A stretch of 64,000 bases of DNA from CALMFG01 sp963674805 (GTDB lineage Bacteria; Bacillota; Clostridia; Christensenellales; CALMFG01): contig CAXXNY010000017.1 of NCBI GenBank assembly GCA_963674805.2, positions 1-64,000 on the forward strand, in the 5' to 3' direction. Each line of letters begins with the position of its first letter. Position 1 is the stretch's first letter. This document shows, piece after piece, positions 34,945 to 43,415 of the stretch. The translations under genes and the position numbers were made by a program. The notes under the pieces are model-generated. The model was not told the DNA's origin. It saw only the letters and a list, made by a program, of their open reading frames with translations, and did not search any database.

Positions 34945-35661
34945 TCAGTCGGTCAGGTACTTGATCATCCGGTTTTTAAAGATCCGGATGTGCGCCAGGA
35001 TGACGTCCCTTAGACCGCTTTCATCTCTGGCCCGGATCAGTTCGATGATCTGCTGGTGCTGCTCGACCACTGAGGTATAGTGCTCTTTCAGCGACCGCTG
35101 CAGTTCGATTTCGTTGCCATAGGACAGGTAGGCCAGGCGATTGGTTTCGCACCTGACTTTCTTGAGCGCCTGCATGAGGTACAGGTTTCGGGAACAGGCG
35201 GCATAGTGGCCGTGAAAAATCCCGTTGGCTTCCACCAACTCCAGGACGTCCATACCTTTCATGGCCGTCTCTACGGCTTTATTGGCCGATTCCATCATCT
35301 TGAGAATCCGGGATGTTTCCTGCCGGACCGCCAGGTGGGCCACGCCCAGTTCCATGATCAACAGGGCATCGAATGCGGCCTTGGTATCCTGAATCGTGAT
35401 GGGGCGCACCGTGTAGCCCTTGCCGGGGGAGGACTCCACCAGCAGATCGGCAGCCAGTCGTAAAAGGGCTTCCCGGATGGGCGTGCGGCCGATACCCAGC
35501 TGTTCCACCAGCTGGTTCTCTTCCAGACGCTGGCCCGGTTCGAAGACCAGGCTGATGATATTGCGGTAGATCGTGTTGTAAGCGCTGGCGGCCAGGGACT
35601 GCCGACCGCTTCCCGTGTAATTTTTAGGGTCTGTCGACCTGTCGCTGCCAGGCAGGGGCAT
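34945..35661 (-). CDS. GntR-family transcriptional regulator, FCD subgroup
   Basis: This 238-aa regulator has an N-terminal winged helix (about 20-85: AYNTIYRNIISLVFEPGQRL, EENQLVEQLGIGRTPIREAL) and a C-terminal FCD ligand-binding domain (about 95-230) with metal-ligand-type His residues (GIFHGHYAACS, AHIRIFKNRMI). It is the first gene of the minus-strand cluster that runs through the TRAP transporter to the oxoprolinase, so it probably controls that cluster in response to the transported compound. AT-rich DNA upstream contains AAATATA-N9-TATATTT (35718-35740), a possible operator. A small hairpin (CCAGCC-CAAT-GGCTGG, 34890-34905) lies between it and dctP. Confidence 0.92.
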   Translation of the reverse strand: MPLPGSDRSTDPKNYTGSGRQSLAASAYNTIYRNIISLVFEPGQRLEENQLVEQLGIGRTPIREALLRLAADLLVESSPGKGYTVRPITIQDTKAAFDALLIMELGVAHLAVRQETSRILKMMESANKAVETAMKGMDVLELVEANGIFHGHYAACSRNLYLMQALKKVRCETNRLAYLSYGNEIELQRSLKEHYTSVVEQHQQIIELIRARDESGLRDVILAHIRIFKNRMIKYLTD

Positions 35662-35953
35662 GATGCACCGGTTCGATGATGGTAAGCGTATGGATGCCCT
35701 ATTTCTGTGTGTATTTCAAATATATGTCAAGTATATATTTCAAAAATTGAATTTGATAATCCATAATGATTTGAAAATATATTGTATTCGTGTAATAGAA
35801 AATTCGTCCATACAGCCATGCAACGCGGTTCGTGCCCCCAGCTATCCGGCAGGCGCCAATCAACGATCTCCTGAATCGCTATCTGCACAAGGCCGTCGGA
35901 ACCGACGCGCCGTCGCTTTAGAACTGACATTGAAAGGACCTTCCGACACCTCC

Positions 35954-36841
35954 ATGACCATTGCACTGATTGCCAACCCAAGCGCCGGAGGCCGAAAGGC
36001 AGCTCGAATCATCCCCCAGGTGGAGCAGCGGCTGCGCCGAAACGCTATCGGCTACCGCATTTTCATCACCCAGCACCATGCCCATGCCATGGATATTGCC
36101 AGGCGGCTGACACCTGCGAATTACGATGGCATCGTGTCGGTAGGCGGCGACGGAACCAATTTCCATCTGCTCAACGGCCTGTTGCAATACCACGACCCGG
36201 AGCAGTTGCCGCCCCTGGGCATCATCCCCGTGGGCAGCGGCAACTCCTTTGCCCGCGATCTGAACATCCGCACCACGAAAGACGGCCTCCTGGCACTGAT
36301 CCGGGGCCGGACACGGCCGGTGGATGTCTGCAGCTTTACCCGGGGCGCACAGCCCTGGTATTTTGTCAACCTCGCCGGATTCGGCTTTGTGACCGATGTG
36401 GCCCAGACGGCCCACCATTTGAAACGGGTCGGCGACTTCAGTTATGTGCTGGGGGTGTTCCACCGTATGCTGAATTTACGGTTTCACCATATGGCGCTGG
36501 AGATCGATGGCCGGCGAATCGACGGGGAAAATTGTTTCGTGGAATTCTGCAATTCGCGCTACACCGGAGGTAAAATGCTGATGGCCCCGCATGCGAAGAT
36601 CGACGATGGATGGTTCGATGTGGTGGTCGTGGGGCCGATGAGCAGGCGGTCACTGATGGCAACCTTCCCCAAAATCTTCAACGGCACCCACGGGCAGAAT
36701 CCGGCGGTGCGGTTTTACCGTGCCAGAACGGCCTCGGTGCGAACAGACCCGCCCAAGACCCTGCTGCCGGATGGTGAGCTCTTCGGGTCGACACCGACGC
36801 AGGTGGCCATCCATCCCCAATTGGTCAGGTACTTCTCATGA
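35954..36841 (+). CDS. Diacylglycerol kinase-like lipid kinase (DagK/YegS family)
   Basis: This ~295-aa cytoplasmic enzyme phosphorylates a lipid or sphingoid-like alcohol. ATG 35954 (MTIALIANPSAGGRKA) begins the conserved fold; the frame is open further upstream but that stretch is not family-like. IANPSAGG, SVGGDGTNFHLLNG (about 66) and PVGSGNSFARDL (about 95) are the nucleotide-binding and catalytic motifs. The C-terminal beta-sandwich includes CNSRYTGGKMLMAP near 200. It overlaps the plsC gene by four bases (ATGA), suggesting a shared role in phosphatidic acid metabolism. Confidence 0.9.
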   Translation: MTIALIANPSAGGRKAARIIPQVEQRLRRNAIGYRIFITQHHAHAMDIARRLTPANYDGIVSVGGDGTNFHLLNGLLQYHDPEQLPPLGIIPVGSGNSFARDLNIRTTKDGLLALIRGRTRPVDVCSFTRGAQPWYFVNLAGFGFVTDVAQTAHHLKRVGDFSYVLGVFHRMLNLRFHHMALEIDGRRIDGENCFVEFCNSRYTGGKMLMAPHAKIDDGWFDVVVVGPMSRRSLMATFPKIFNGTHGQNPAVRFYRARTASVRTDPPKTLLPDGELFGSTPTQVAIHPQLVRYFS

Positions 36842-37536
36842 TCATGTTACGCTCGACAATGCTCTGGGCGGCAGGCACGGCCTTTTTTGCATTTACCTTC
36901 GTGATTCTATCCGTCGGCCTGTTCATTCTTTCCCGGAAACGGGTTTTTGCCCTGGCCCGGTTTCTTTTTTCCCTTCAAACGCGAATCATGGGCATCCGGC
37001 TCAAGGTGACCGGATTATCGCACCTGGATCGGGCGCGCACTTACCTGATCATGGGCAACCACCAGAGCCTTTTCGATCTGTTCGTGATTCCCGCGGCCAT
37101 CCCGTTGACCTATGTGGCCGTTGAAGCGGCCTATCATTTCTCGATTCCCCTGTGGGGCAGCCTGATTACCCGCTGGGGCTGCATTCCCATTCATCGCAGG
37201 AACCTGGAAAAGGCCAAGGAGAGCCTGGCGATCGCCAGGCAGCGGCTGCGCGAGGGCGCGTCCATCATTATCCTGCCCGAAGGCCATCGCACCCGCACCG
37301 GTCGGATGGGAGAATTTAAAAAAGGCCCTTTCCACCTGGCCTGCCAGGCCGGCGCCGATATCCTGCCCTTTGCCATCAGCGGCCTGTTCGACTACAACCG
37401 CAAAGGGTCGTTTCACCTGAATCCCAAAGCCGTGCGGGTGTCCGTCGGCCCGGCGATCCCGTTTTCGGTCTGCGCCCGGATGACGCCTGAACAGTTGCGG
37501 GATCATGTGCGCCAAATTATTGCCGACTTGGCCTGA
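36838..37536 (+). CDS. plsC: 1-acyl-sn-glycerol-3-phosphate acyltransferase
   Basis: This 232-aa membrane-associated acyltransferase makes phosphatidic acid from lysophosphatidic acid. An N-terminal membrane helix (AAGTAFFAFTFVILSVGLF) is followed by the four PlsC motifs: GNHQSLFDLF (about 73), RWGCIPIHRRN (about 112), LPEGHRTRTGRMGEFKKG (about 146) and LPFAISGLF (about 180). Start ATG overlaps the upstream kinase stop. All catalytic residues (His and Asp of NHxxxxD, PEG) are present. Confidence 0.93.
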   Translation: MIMLRSTMLWAAGTAFFAFTFVILSVGLFILSRKRVFALARFLFSLQTRIMGIRLKVTGLSHLDRARTYLIMGNHQSLFDLFVIPAAIPLTYVAVEAAYHFSIPLWGSLITRWGCIPIHRRNLEKAKESLAIARQRLREGASIIILPEGHRTRTGRMGEFKKGPFHLACQAGADILPFAISGLFDYNRKGSFHLNPKAVRVSVGPAIPFSVCARMTPEQLRDHVRQIIADLA

Positions 37537-37554
37537 ACCTCCGGTCTTCCTGTA

Positions 37555-38862
37555 TCAGGGCAAGGATTCGATTTTGTCGAGCAATCGGCGGGCATTGTCG
37601 ATGTTTGCCCGGGCTTTTTCGTGATCCGGGTTGCAGGCCAGGGCCATCTCCCATTCGGCGATGGCCGATTTCAGATCTTCGTTGATGAAGTCCTTGACCC
37701 CGTTGCGATAATGAACCTGGGCCCGTTCCGCGAGCCGGGCCCGGACCGTTTCCTTCAGGGCCATGCTGGCGTCGTGGGACGCACCGGCCGTTGCCAGCAC
37801 CTCCCGGGCCTTGAGAAAACGCTGGTGATCGAAGTGGTCCAGGGCCATTCGGTAGCGTGCTTCGGCGGCAAGATCGCGGGCATCGCCGTTGTCCGGGGTG
37901 ACCTCGAGGACGGCGTTGATCTGGTCGAGGCTCTGCTGATAACGCCCGTGATCAAAATGAACGCGGGCAGTGGCGAGGTCAAGGGCGGCCTGCTGCCCTT
38001 TCAGGGCGGCTTGCAGTTTTTCCATGGCGGCGTCCTTGCCCGCAAACCCGTCGGGAACCGTGGCAAGTGATTGCCTCGCCTCTTCCAGCAGTCCTGATTC
38101 GATCAGGGCCGAGGCCTTTTTCAGATGGATGGTGTGAATCAGGGCCTGGACGCCGGGATCGGACGGGTTCGCCTGTTCGGCCAGGGCCAGCGCGCCATCC
38201 AGATCATTTTCAGCCAGCCGTGCGCCGGCTTCGGCCAGTCGATTGGGCGGCTTTTTCTTGCGGACCTTCTTTACCGGTACTTTATCCAGTTTGGGCAGGA
38301 TCAGCAGGGTGCCCGGTGTGAGCGTCCCGTCTTCCGGCAGATCGTTGAACCAGGCCACGAGAAACGCTTTTTCGCTATCGCCGAAGACTTTTTTGGCCAC
38401 GGTGGCGGGGCGGTCGCCGGATGCCGACAGATAGACGGCGATGGGAAAGGGTGAATAGCGGGCCTTGATCTGTCTCAGGGCCGGCTGAAAACCGGGATTC
38501 AGGCGAAGGGCCGCCAGAAAGTGGTTGCGGGCCGCCGTCATCTTCTTTTTTTTCAGGCGTGCCAATCCCTTTTGATAATGGGATCGAACCGCTTCATTGA
38601 TTTTGCCCTCCAGGCGTTCGATTTCGCTGCCGGCTTCCGCCCGATGCATCGGAATTCGCTGAATTATCCGCCAATGATCCACTGCCATGGCGAGTTCGCC
38701 CTGTGCTTCCAGGCTGCGTGCCCGTTCGCGGATATCGCCGGCTTGTGCCGCCGACCACCAGGGACCGGCACGCAAATAATCCGACACCGAATTCATTGTG
38801 CCGGCGCAGCCGCAGAGGATGGCCGCGGCCGCTAAGGCGATGGATGCCAGCCATCTTCGCAT
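37555..38862 (-). CDS. Lipoprotein with LysM-like and TPR regions
   Basis: This is a ~435-aa envelope protein of unknown function. ATG 38862 (MRRWLASIALAAAAILCGCAG) gives a clear lipoprotein signal with lipobox ILCGC. A LysM-like segment (VYLSASGDRPATVAKKVFGD ... TLLILPKL, about 145-205) suggests peptidoglycan contact. Both flanks contain tetratricopeptide-type helices rich in Ala, Leu and Glu (KGLARLKKKKMTAARNHFLA near 110; HYRNGVKDFINEDLKSAIAE near 390). The start overlaps the stop of the deacetylase-like gene upstream in the operon, so the two probably act together at the cell wall. Confidence 0.82.
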   Translation of the reverse strand: MRRWLASIALAAAAILCGCAGTMNSVSDYLRAGPWWSAAQAGDIRERARSLEAQGELAMAVDHWRIIQRIPMHRAEAGSEIERLEGKINEAVRSHYQKGLARLKKKKMTAARNHFLAALRLNPGFQPALRQIKARYSPFPIAVYLSASGDRPATVAKKVFGDSEKAFLVAWFNDLPEDGTLTPGTLLILPKLDKVPVKKVRKKKPPNRLAEAGARLAENDLDGALALAEQANPSDPGVQALIHTIHLKKASALIESGLLEEARQSLATVPDGFAGKDAAMEKLQAALKGQQAALDLATARVHFDHGRYQQSLDQINAVLEVTPDNGDARDLAAEARYRMALDHFDHQRFLKAREVLATAGASHDASMALKETVRARLAERAQVHYRNGVKDFINEDLKSAIAEWEMALACNPDHEKARANIDNARRLLDKIESLP

Positions 38863-39908
38863 CAGTTGAGATCTGCCTTGATCAAGGTGGTGAGCTTTTC
38901 GCCGAACTGCGCCGGGCTTGTCCGGCTGTCGATGACCGTTCGATGGATGCCAAACCGATCGGCGAAAAAGGGATTGTCGCCCGGTTGCCGGCTGAAGGCC
39001 GCTGAAAACCCGATTTTGGCGACCATGGCGGAGACCAGGCGGTTGGTTTTGCCGTGGGGGTAGGCCAGAAACCGGCAAGGTGCGCCCAGGTGCGTTTCAA
39101 TCGCTTCGCGAGCCAGGCGCAGTTCAGATTCCACCCATTTAAAATAGGCCTTGAACGCCTGCCCGCTGGTCCTGCGGGTCAACCGCCGACCGTGTTGACC
39201 CCGGCATGCGATGGTGAAGCCCGCGACCTGTAACTGCCTGATCTGCTCCCAGCTCATGGCGCCCCTGCTGCCCACATCGTTTGTGGCCAGGAAAACCGTT
39301 GCCGTGAAACCGTGCTCTTTCAGGATGGGAATGCCGATGTCATAGAGGTGTTGAGATGTCGTGTCGAAAGTGATCAACACTGACCGGCGGGGCAGCTGGG
39401 CGGTTAAATCCATAAAATTGACCAGCTGCACCGGGGTGATGGCGGTGAATCCTTCGGTTTTCAACCACTGCATCTGCTGGTTGAAGGCCGACCGGGACAC
39501 CTGCTGCCTGTCGCCCGGGGTGTCGCCAAGGTCCGCATAGGCCAGCACGGGAATCGTCTGGTAGCCATAAGGGTTCAGGCCGCCGGGTCGAAACGGGGCC
39601 ATGGGGACCAGGATCGCCTCGCCCCCGGAAAGCGTTCCCACCTCGTTGTATTCCTCGATCATCCACCCTTTGGACGCATCGTCCAGATAGCGCCGGGCCA
39701 TGCTGGCCGGGGTGTCTCCCTGGCGGGCGCTCACCAGGAGGGTCTGGGCCGGGGCGTCTTTGGTCGCTTCGGCATAAAGGGATGGCGGCAGCAGGTTGGT
39801 TCCAACCAGGGAAACCATGAAGACGACCACCTGCAAAATGGTGAACGTTAGCGCACCCCTTGCCCGCTGTCGCGGTTCACCGGCATGATTACTCGGTTGA
39901 TTTGACAT
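38862..39908 (-). CDS. Polysaccharide deacetylase-like protein with LysM-like domain, degenerate active site
   Basis: This 348-aa protein has an N-terminal membrane anchor or signal (LTFTILQVVVFMVSLVGTNL). A LysM-like region (LLVSARQGDTPASMARRYLD, about 58-105) precedes a NodB-type fold (about 170-340). The fold is recognisable from LITFDTTSQHLYDIGIPILK, GFTATVFLATNDVG, MSWEQIRQLQVAGF and FLAYPHGKTNRL. However, the metal-binding motif TFDD reads TFDT and the HxxxH motif reads CRGQH, so two of the three expected metal ligands are absent. It is probably a binding or regulatory pseudoenzyme. It overlaps the lipoprotein gene by one base and the cyclase gene by 20. Confidence 0.85.
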   Translation of the reverse strand: MSNQPSNHAGEPRQRARGALTFTILQVVVFMVSLVGTNLLPPSLYAEATKDAPAQTLLVSARQGDTPASMARRYLDDASKGWMIEEYNEVGTLSGGEAILVPMAPFRPGGLNPYGYQTIPVLAYADLGDTPGDRQQVSRSAFNQQMQWLKTEGFTAITPVQLVNFMDLTAQLPRRSVLITFDTTSQHLYDIGIPILKEHGFTATVFLATNDVGSRGAMSWEQIRQLQVAGFTIACRGQHGRRLTRRTSGQAFKAYFKWVESELRLAREAIETHLGAPCRFLAYPHGKTNRLVSAMVAKIGFSAAFSRQPGDNPFFADRFGIHRTVIDSRTSPAQFGEKLTTLIKADLN

Positions 39909-41628
39909 GGGCCCTCTGCTGGATGGACATTACGCGAAAGGTCTCGACGGGCGCAGCCTTGCCCTTGATGGCGCGGGAGCCGGCCGGTTCCACCCGGATC
40001 AGTTCGCGCACACGTTCAGCCACCGCATCGGTCACCAGCACTTCACCTGGCCCGGCCAGCCCGCTGAGTCGGGAAGCCAGGTTCACCGTGTCGCCGATGA
40101 CCGTGTATTCCATTTTTGCCTGGGATCCGATGTTGCCGGAAACGATGGGTCCGGTGTGGATACCGATACCCACGGATGACAGCAGAGAATTACCACGGAT
40201 GCTTTGCCGGTGCAACCGATCCATCAGGTCCATGGCGGCCCGAACCGTTCGCTCAACATGGTCTTTTCTGAAAACCGGCACCCCGAATACCCCCAGCACA
40301 CAGTCCCCGATAAACTTATCCACGTAGCCGCCGTAATCGAGGATGGCCCTGGTGGCGATCTCAAAATAGGTGTTGAGCATGTCAACCACCGCCTCCGGTT
40401 CCCGCGTCTCAGCATAGGCGGTAAATCCCCGGATATCGGCAAAGAGAATCGTGGCATCGTTCTTGTGTCCCTTGAGCCATGTTTTCTCCGGGTCGGCCAG
40501 AATCATTTCCAGTACTTCCTCGCCCACATATTTGCCGAAGGACTGGCGGGTCAGCGTGTGCCGGAAAAGTTCTTCGCCCATCTGATTGAAGGCGGTGGCC
40601 AGGTTGCCCAGCTCGTCCTGGCGATTGAGTTCCACCCGATGCCGGTAGTCGCCCTTTCCGATGGCCTCGGTGGCGGCAACCAGCTGTGAAATGGGCCTGG
40701 AAAAACGAATTCCAAGAAAGACGGCAATGGCCAGGCCGACGATCATCATGACCAGGGTCATGATCAGGATGGATCCTTTTTCCCTGTCTACCAGCTGCTC
40801 GATAAAATCCAAGGAGACGCCCACATGGACAGTTCCCACGATTTTGTCCTGAAAAAGCACGTTTCGCGTCAGCTCCAGGATCTGCTCCCCCGAGCCGGCA
40901 AGGTAAGAAAAATAAGAGATGTTGCCACGGGATACCGGCGCCTCAGCGGGGGTGGGTGACGCCAATGCCGTGCCGATTCGATCCACATCGGTATGGGCCC
41001 GGATCAGGCCCCGGGTATCGGTTACCACGGCGTAGCGCAGCCCTTCGGTGTCGGTGGCTTCCTTGATCAGGGTGTTCAGACTCAAAATGTCATCGTCAAT
41101 AAGCGGAATGCGGGCGTTGTTGACAAAATAATTGAGGCTCACCGTCCCCACGGTAACGGTCTGGTCGAACAGCTGGGTCTTCTGCTTGCTGATGATAAAA
41201 TAACTGAAAGAGACGATGGTGACGGTGACGATGAGCAGTGCGCCGATGCACAGCTTCAGCCAGATGGGAATGGCCGGGGCGGGCAGACGTTCGGCCAGGG
41301 GACCCCGCTGGCGAAGAATGAGTTCCCGGATGTTGTCCGACAGGGAGGAAACCGAGATCCTGAAGTTCTCGTTGATGGCCTCCACAACGACATCTTCGGC
41401 GGCCAGTCCCAGTTCGGTAATCATGTGCCCCAGGCGTACGGCCTGTCCGGTTTCGATCAATCGCTGACGCTGGGCGGCCAGGGCGGTCTTCAGCTCATTT
41501 TCGGTAAGTATGCCCCGACCCACCAACACCTGGCCCAGTTGCACATCGCCCGGGGATCGCCGCCGGAAAAGCTGCTGGATGCCGGAAAACAGGTTTTTGG
41601 GGGGTCGCTGCATGGCTGCATCGCTCAT
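39889..41628 (-). CDS. Membrane class III adenylate/guanylate cyclase with sensor and HAMP domains
   Basis: This is a ~579-aa signalling enzyme. ATG 41628 (MSDAAMQRPPKN) is preferred to an upstream in-frame ATG at 41712. Residues ~25-100 resemble the N-terminal domain of type II secretion/MshE ATPases (LGQVLVGRGILTENELKTAL, LGHMITELGLAAEDVV), a cyclic-di-GMP-binding fold in some relatives. A transmembrane helix (~125-145), a periplasmic sensor domain, a second helix (~300-320) and HAMP follow. The catalytic domain has both metal Asp (ILFADIRGF and FIGDCVLGVFG) and YTVIGDTVNLASRL. It would make cAMP or cGMP in response to an envelope signal. It leads a three-gene set with the deacetylase-like and LysM proteins. 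Confidence 0.9.
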   Translation of the reverse strand: MSDAAMQRPPKNLFSGIQQLFRRRSPGDVQLGQVLVGRGILTENELKTALAAQRQRLIETGQAVRLGHMITELGLAAEDVVVEAINENFRISVSSLSDNIRELILRQRGPLAERLPAPAIPIWLKLCIGALLIVTVTIVSFSYFIISKQKTQLFDQTVTVGTVSLNYFVNNARIPLIDDDILSLNTLIKEATDTEGLRYAVVTDTRGLIRAHTDVDRIGTALASPTPAEAPVSRGNISYFSYLAGSGEQILELTRNVLFQDKIVGTVHVGVSLDFIEQLVDREKGSILIMTLVMMIVGLAIAVFLGIRFSRPISQLVAATEAIGKGDYRHRVELNRQDELGNLATAFNQMGEELFRHTLTRQSFGKYVGEEVLEMILADPEKTWLKGHKNDATILFADIRGFTAYAETREPEAVVDMLNTYFEIATRAILDYGGYVDKFIGDCVLGVFGVPVFRKDHVERTVRAAMDLMDRLHRQSIRGNSLLSSVGIGIHTGPIVSGNIGSQAKMEYTVIGDTVNLASRLSGLAGPGEVLVTDAVAERVRELIRVEPAGSRAIKGKAAPVETFRVMSIQQRAHVKSTE

Positions 41629-41877
41629 GTGGAGGGTCGGGGTGCCGTAGGAATGCCGGCCGGCACCGAACTGTGCAGGACTATAATGGGGAGGGTCGGC
41701 CGGTGTCAACACACAGCTTGGGAATCGTTGACAGACAGGGACCGGAAGGCTATCTTATTCTAAGTGATCGTAACCGCACGCAGCCGGATTTCTGCCCATC
41801 GTTAAATACCCTTCAGGCAGCGGGTAAGTACCGGCTGCAGCGGTCGCAAGCAACCCCTTCGAAAAAGGCGGTGAAAG

Positions 41878-42345
41878 ATGAAGACGGCCAATGACATGCT
41901 CACGGAAAAGGGAAGCGATATTCTCTGTGTTCCGGAAGGAACCGCTGTTCTGGATGCGCTGAAGCAAATGAATGCGCGCAAGGTGGGGGCCATTCTGGTT
42001 ACCCGTGACGGCAAGCCGTCGGGCATCTGGACGGAGCGGGACCTGATGCGAAACATCCTCGATGCGGCGTTCGACCCTGAGACCACCCGGATCGAGGATG
42101 TGATGACCAGAGATCTGATCTCAGCTTCACACACCGATACCGTATACAACCTCATGGACAAGTTTCTGGGGCTGCGGGTGCGTCACCTGCTTGTGGAAAA
42201 GGCCGGCGAGACCATCGGCATGATTTCCAGCGGGGATGTCATGAAGGCATCCATCCAGGAAAAGGACGAAGAACTCAAACAACTCAACTCCATGGTCGGT
42301 TGGGATTATTACGAGAACTGGCGCTGGCGTCCCGAATCCAAATAA
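41878..42345 (+). CDS. CBS-domain pair protein
   Basis: This 155-aa stand-alone protein consists of two CBS motifs (about 8-65 and 72-130), ending ...KQLNSMVGWDYYENWRW. Typical strands are VGAILVTRDGKPSGIWTERD and VRHLLVEKAGETIGMISSGD. Such proteins bind adenine nucleotides and modulate partners; the partner here is unknown. AAAGATG start context is weak. It is transcribed divergently from the cyclase gene. Confidence 0.88.
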   Translation: MKTANDMLTEKGSDILCVPEGTAVLDALKQMNARKVGAILVTRDGKPSGIWTERDLMRNILDAAFDPETTRIEDVMTRDLISASHTDTVYNLMDKFLGLRVRHLLVEKAGETIGMISSGDVMKASIQEKDEELKQLNSMVGWDYYENWRWRPESK

Positions 42346-42374
42346 AAAGGCGTCATAAAAAACCCGGTATCTGC

Positions 42375-42399
42375 GTTACGCTTCATCCCTCGTCACAGC
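42375..42399. repeat. Dispersed 25-nt repeat, copy 2
   Basis: This copy differs from copy 1 (7801-7825) at two positions. It sits between convergent CBS and MaoC genes. Flanking CGTTACGCTTC and GAAGTAACG can pair around it, so this copy looks like a hairpin element. Confidence 0.55.
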
Positions 42400-42444
42400 G
42401 AAGTAACGTAGAATCCTTCTCAAAGATGTTGCTGTTGCCGGTTA

Positions 42445-42876
42445 TCAGATTTTTTTGGGCGGCCGGGGAGGGCTCACCAAGGCTTCGCCATCCAATACCG
42501 TGGTTCCGTCCTGGTTGACGCAGGTGGTTTTGAGGCGGACCCGTTTTTTATCTTCCATTTTTTCGACCACCTCCACCGTGGCGGTGACCGTATCCCCGAT
42601 ACGTACCGGTGCTAGAAAATCAAGCGTCTGTCTCATGTATACCGTCCCCGGACCCGGCAGACGCATACCGATCACTGCGGAGACAAACCCCGCCGACAGC
42701 ATGCCGTGGGCGATGCGTGTCTTGAAAAAAGTGCCTTTCGCGTAAGTCTCATCAATATGTGCCGGGTTCAGGTCGCCGGTGACACCGGCAAACAGGTAGA
42801 CGTCCGCGTCGGTTATCGTTTTCGAAAACCGATCCGAATCGCCGACCTTAAGCTGGTCGAACGTTTTCCCGATCAT
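42445..42876 (-). CDS. phaJ: MaoC-type (R)-specific enoyl-CoA hydratase
   Basis: This 143-aa hot-dog-fold hydratase has the catalytic hydratase 2 motif FAGVTGDLNPAHIDETYA near residue 29 (Asp and His) and RIAHGMLSAGF near 54. PhaJ enzymes divert beta-oxidation intermediates to (R)-3-hydroxyacyl-CoA for PHA synthase. The phasin, PhaR and PhaC genes within 6 kb support that role, but a general (R)-hydratase is possible. It is followed by a convergent CBS gene. Confidence 0.85.
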   Translation of the reverse strand: MIGKTFDQLKVGDSDRFSKTITDADVYLFAGVTGDLNPAHIDETYAKGTFFKTRIAHGMLSAGFVSAVIGMRLPGPGTVYMRQTLDFLAPVRIGDTVTATVEVVEKMEDKKRVRLKTTCVNQDGTTVLDGEALVSPPRPPKKI

Positions 42877-42928
42877 GGTGCCTCCCCCTTGCTGGTTAGG
42901 TTATGGGTGGTTCCGGCATGTGGCGCGA

Positions 42929-43180
42929 TTATAAAAAATCCTGCACCTTCTTAAAGGCTTCATCCACGGTCTTCTTGTATTCTTCTCGACCCTTTTTAAA
43001 GGTTTCCACCCATTCCTGAACGGCTTTTTTCCCCTCTTCGGGCATCCAGGTGGCCTGGTTCAGCATGGTGGTGGCCAGGGTTTCATTCTGGTCCTGAACC
43101 ATGACCATGGCGTTAAATGCATTGTTGAAGGCGCCTTTGTTGAATTCCACCATCTGCCTGAAAATCTGTTTCTGATCCAT
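42929..43180 (-). CDS. Small phasin-like PHA granule protein
   Basis: This is a ~83-aa helical, amphipathic protein. ATG 43180 (MDQKQIFRQMVEFNKG) has AAGGAG upstream, so a 14-residue N-terminal extension is unlikely. The chain is rich in Gln, Lys, Phe and Met with heptad-like spacing (FNKGAFNNAFNAMVMVQDQ, VETFKKGREEYKKTVDEAF), as in phasins that coat polyhydroxyalkanoate granules. It is divergent from phaR, which is the usual arrangement, and has a TGCAGTGC motif in the shared spacer. Confidence 0.78.
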   Translation of the reverse strand: MDQKQIFRQMVEFNKGAFNNAFNAMVMVQDQNETLATTMLNQATWMPEEGKKAVQEWVETFKKGREEYKKTVDEAFKKVQDFL

Positions 43181-43266
43181 GGTTATTCTCCTTGGTCTGG
43201 GGTTGGGTTGCAATAAGCTCACTTGGCATCAATATAGATCGCCGGTGGCCGATGTCAATGCAAAAA

Positions 43267-43282
43267 TGGTGCAGTGCACAAA
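43267..43282. promoter_or_regulatory. Candidate PhaR operator 1 (phasin/phaR spacer)
   Basis: TGGTGCAGTGCACAAA contains the palindrome GTGCA-G-TGCAC. Fourteen of its 16 positions match 43971-43986 in front of the DUF3141 gene. Related, less exact copies lie at 43347-43361 and 43378-43393. Confidence 0.6.
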
Positions 43283-43377
43283 AAATATTAAAAGCGGATT
43301 GTAAATCAGCAGGGACTGCCTATATTGATATCTATGCTGACATGGCGCAATGACAAACAACCTTAATGTGAGCTTAT

Positions 43378-43393
43378 GCTGCAGTGCGACAAG
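43378..43393. promoter_or_regulatory. Candidate PhaR operator 2 (just upstream of phaR start)
   Basis: TGCTGCAGTGCGACAA matches operator 1 with one inserted G. It lies between an early in-frame ATG (43350) and the preferred phaR start (43416), which favours the later start. Confidence 0.4.
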
Positions 43394-43415
43394 CTGTGAC
43401 GCGAAGGATGGTTCC

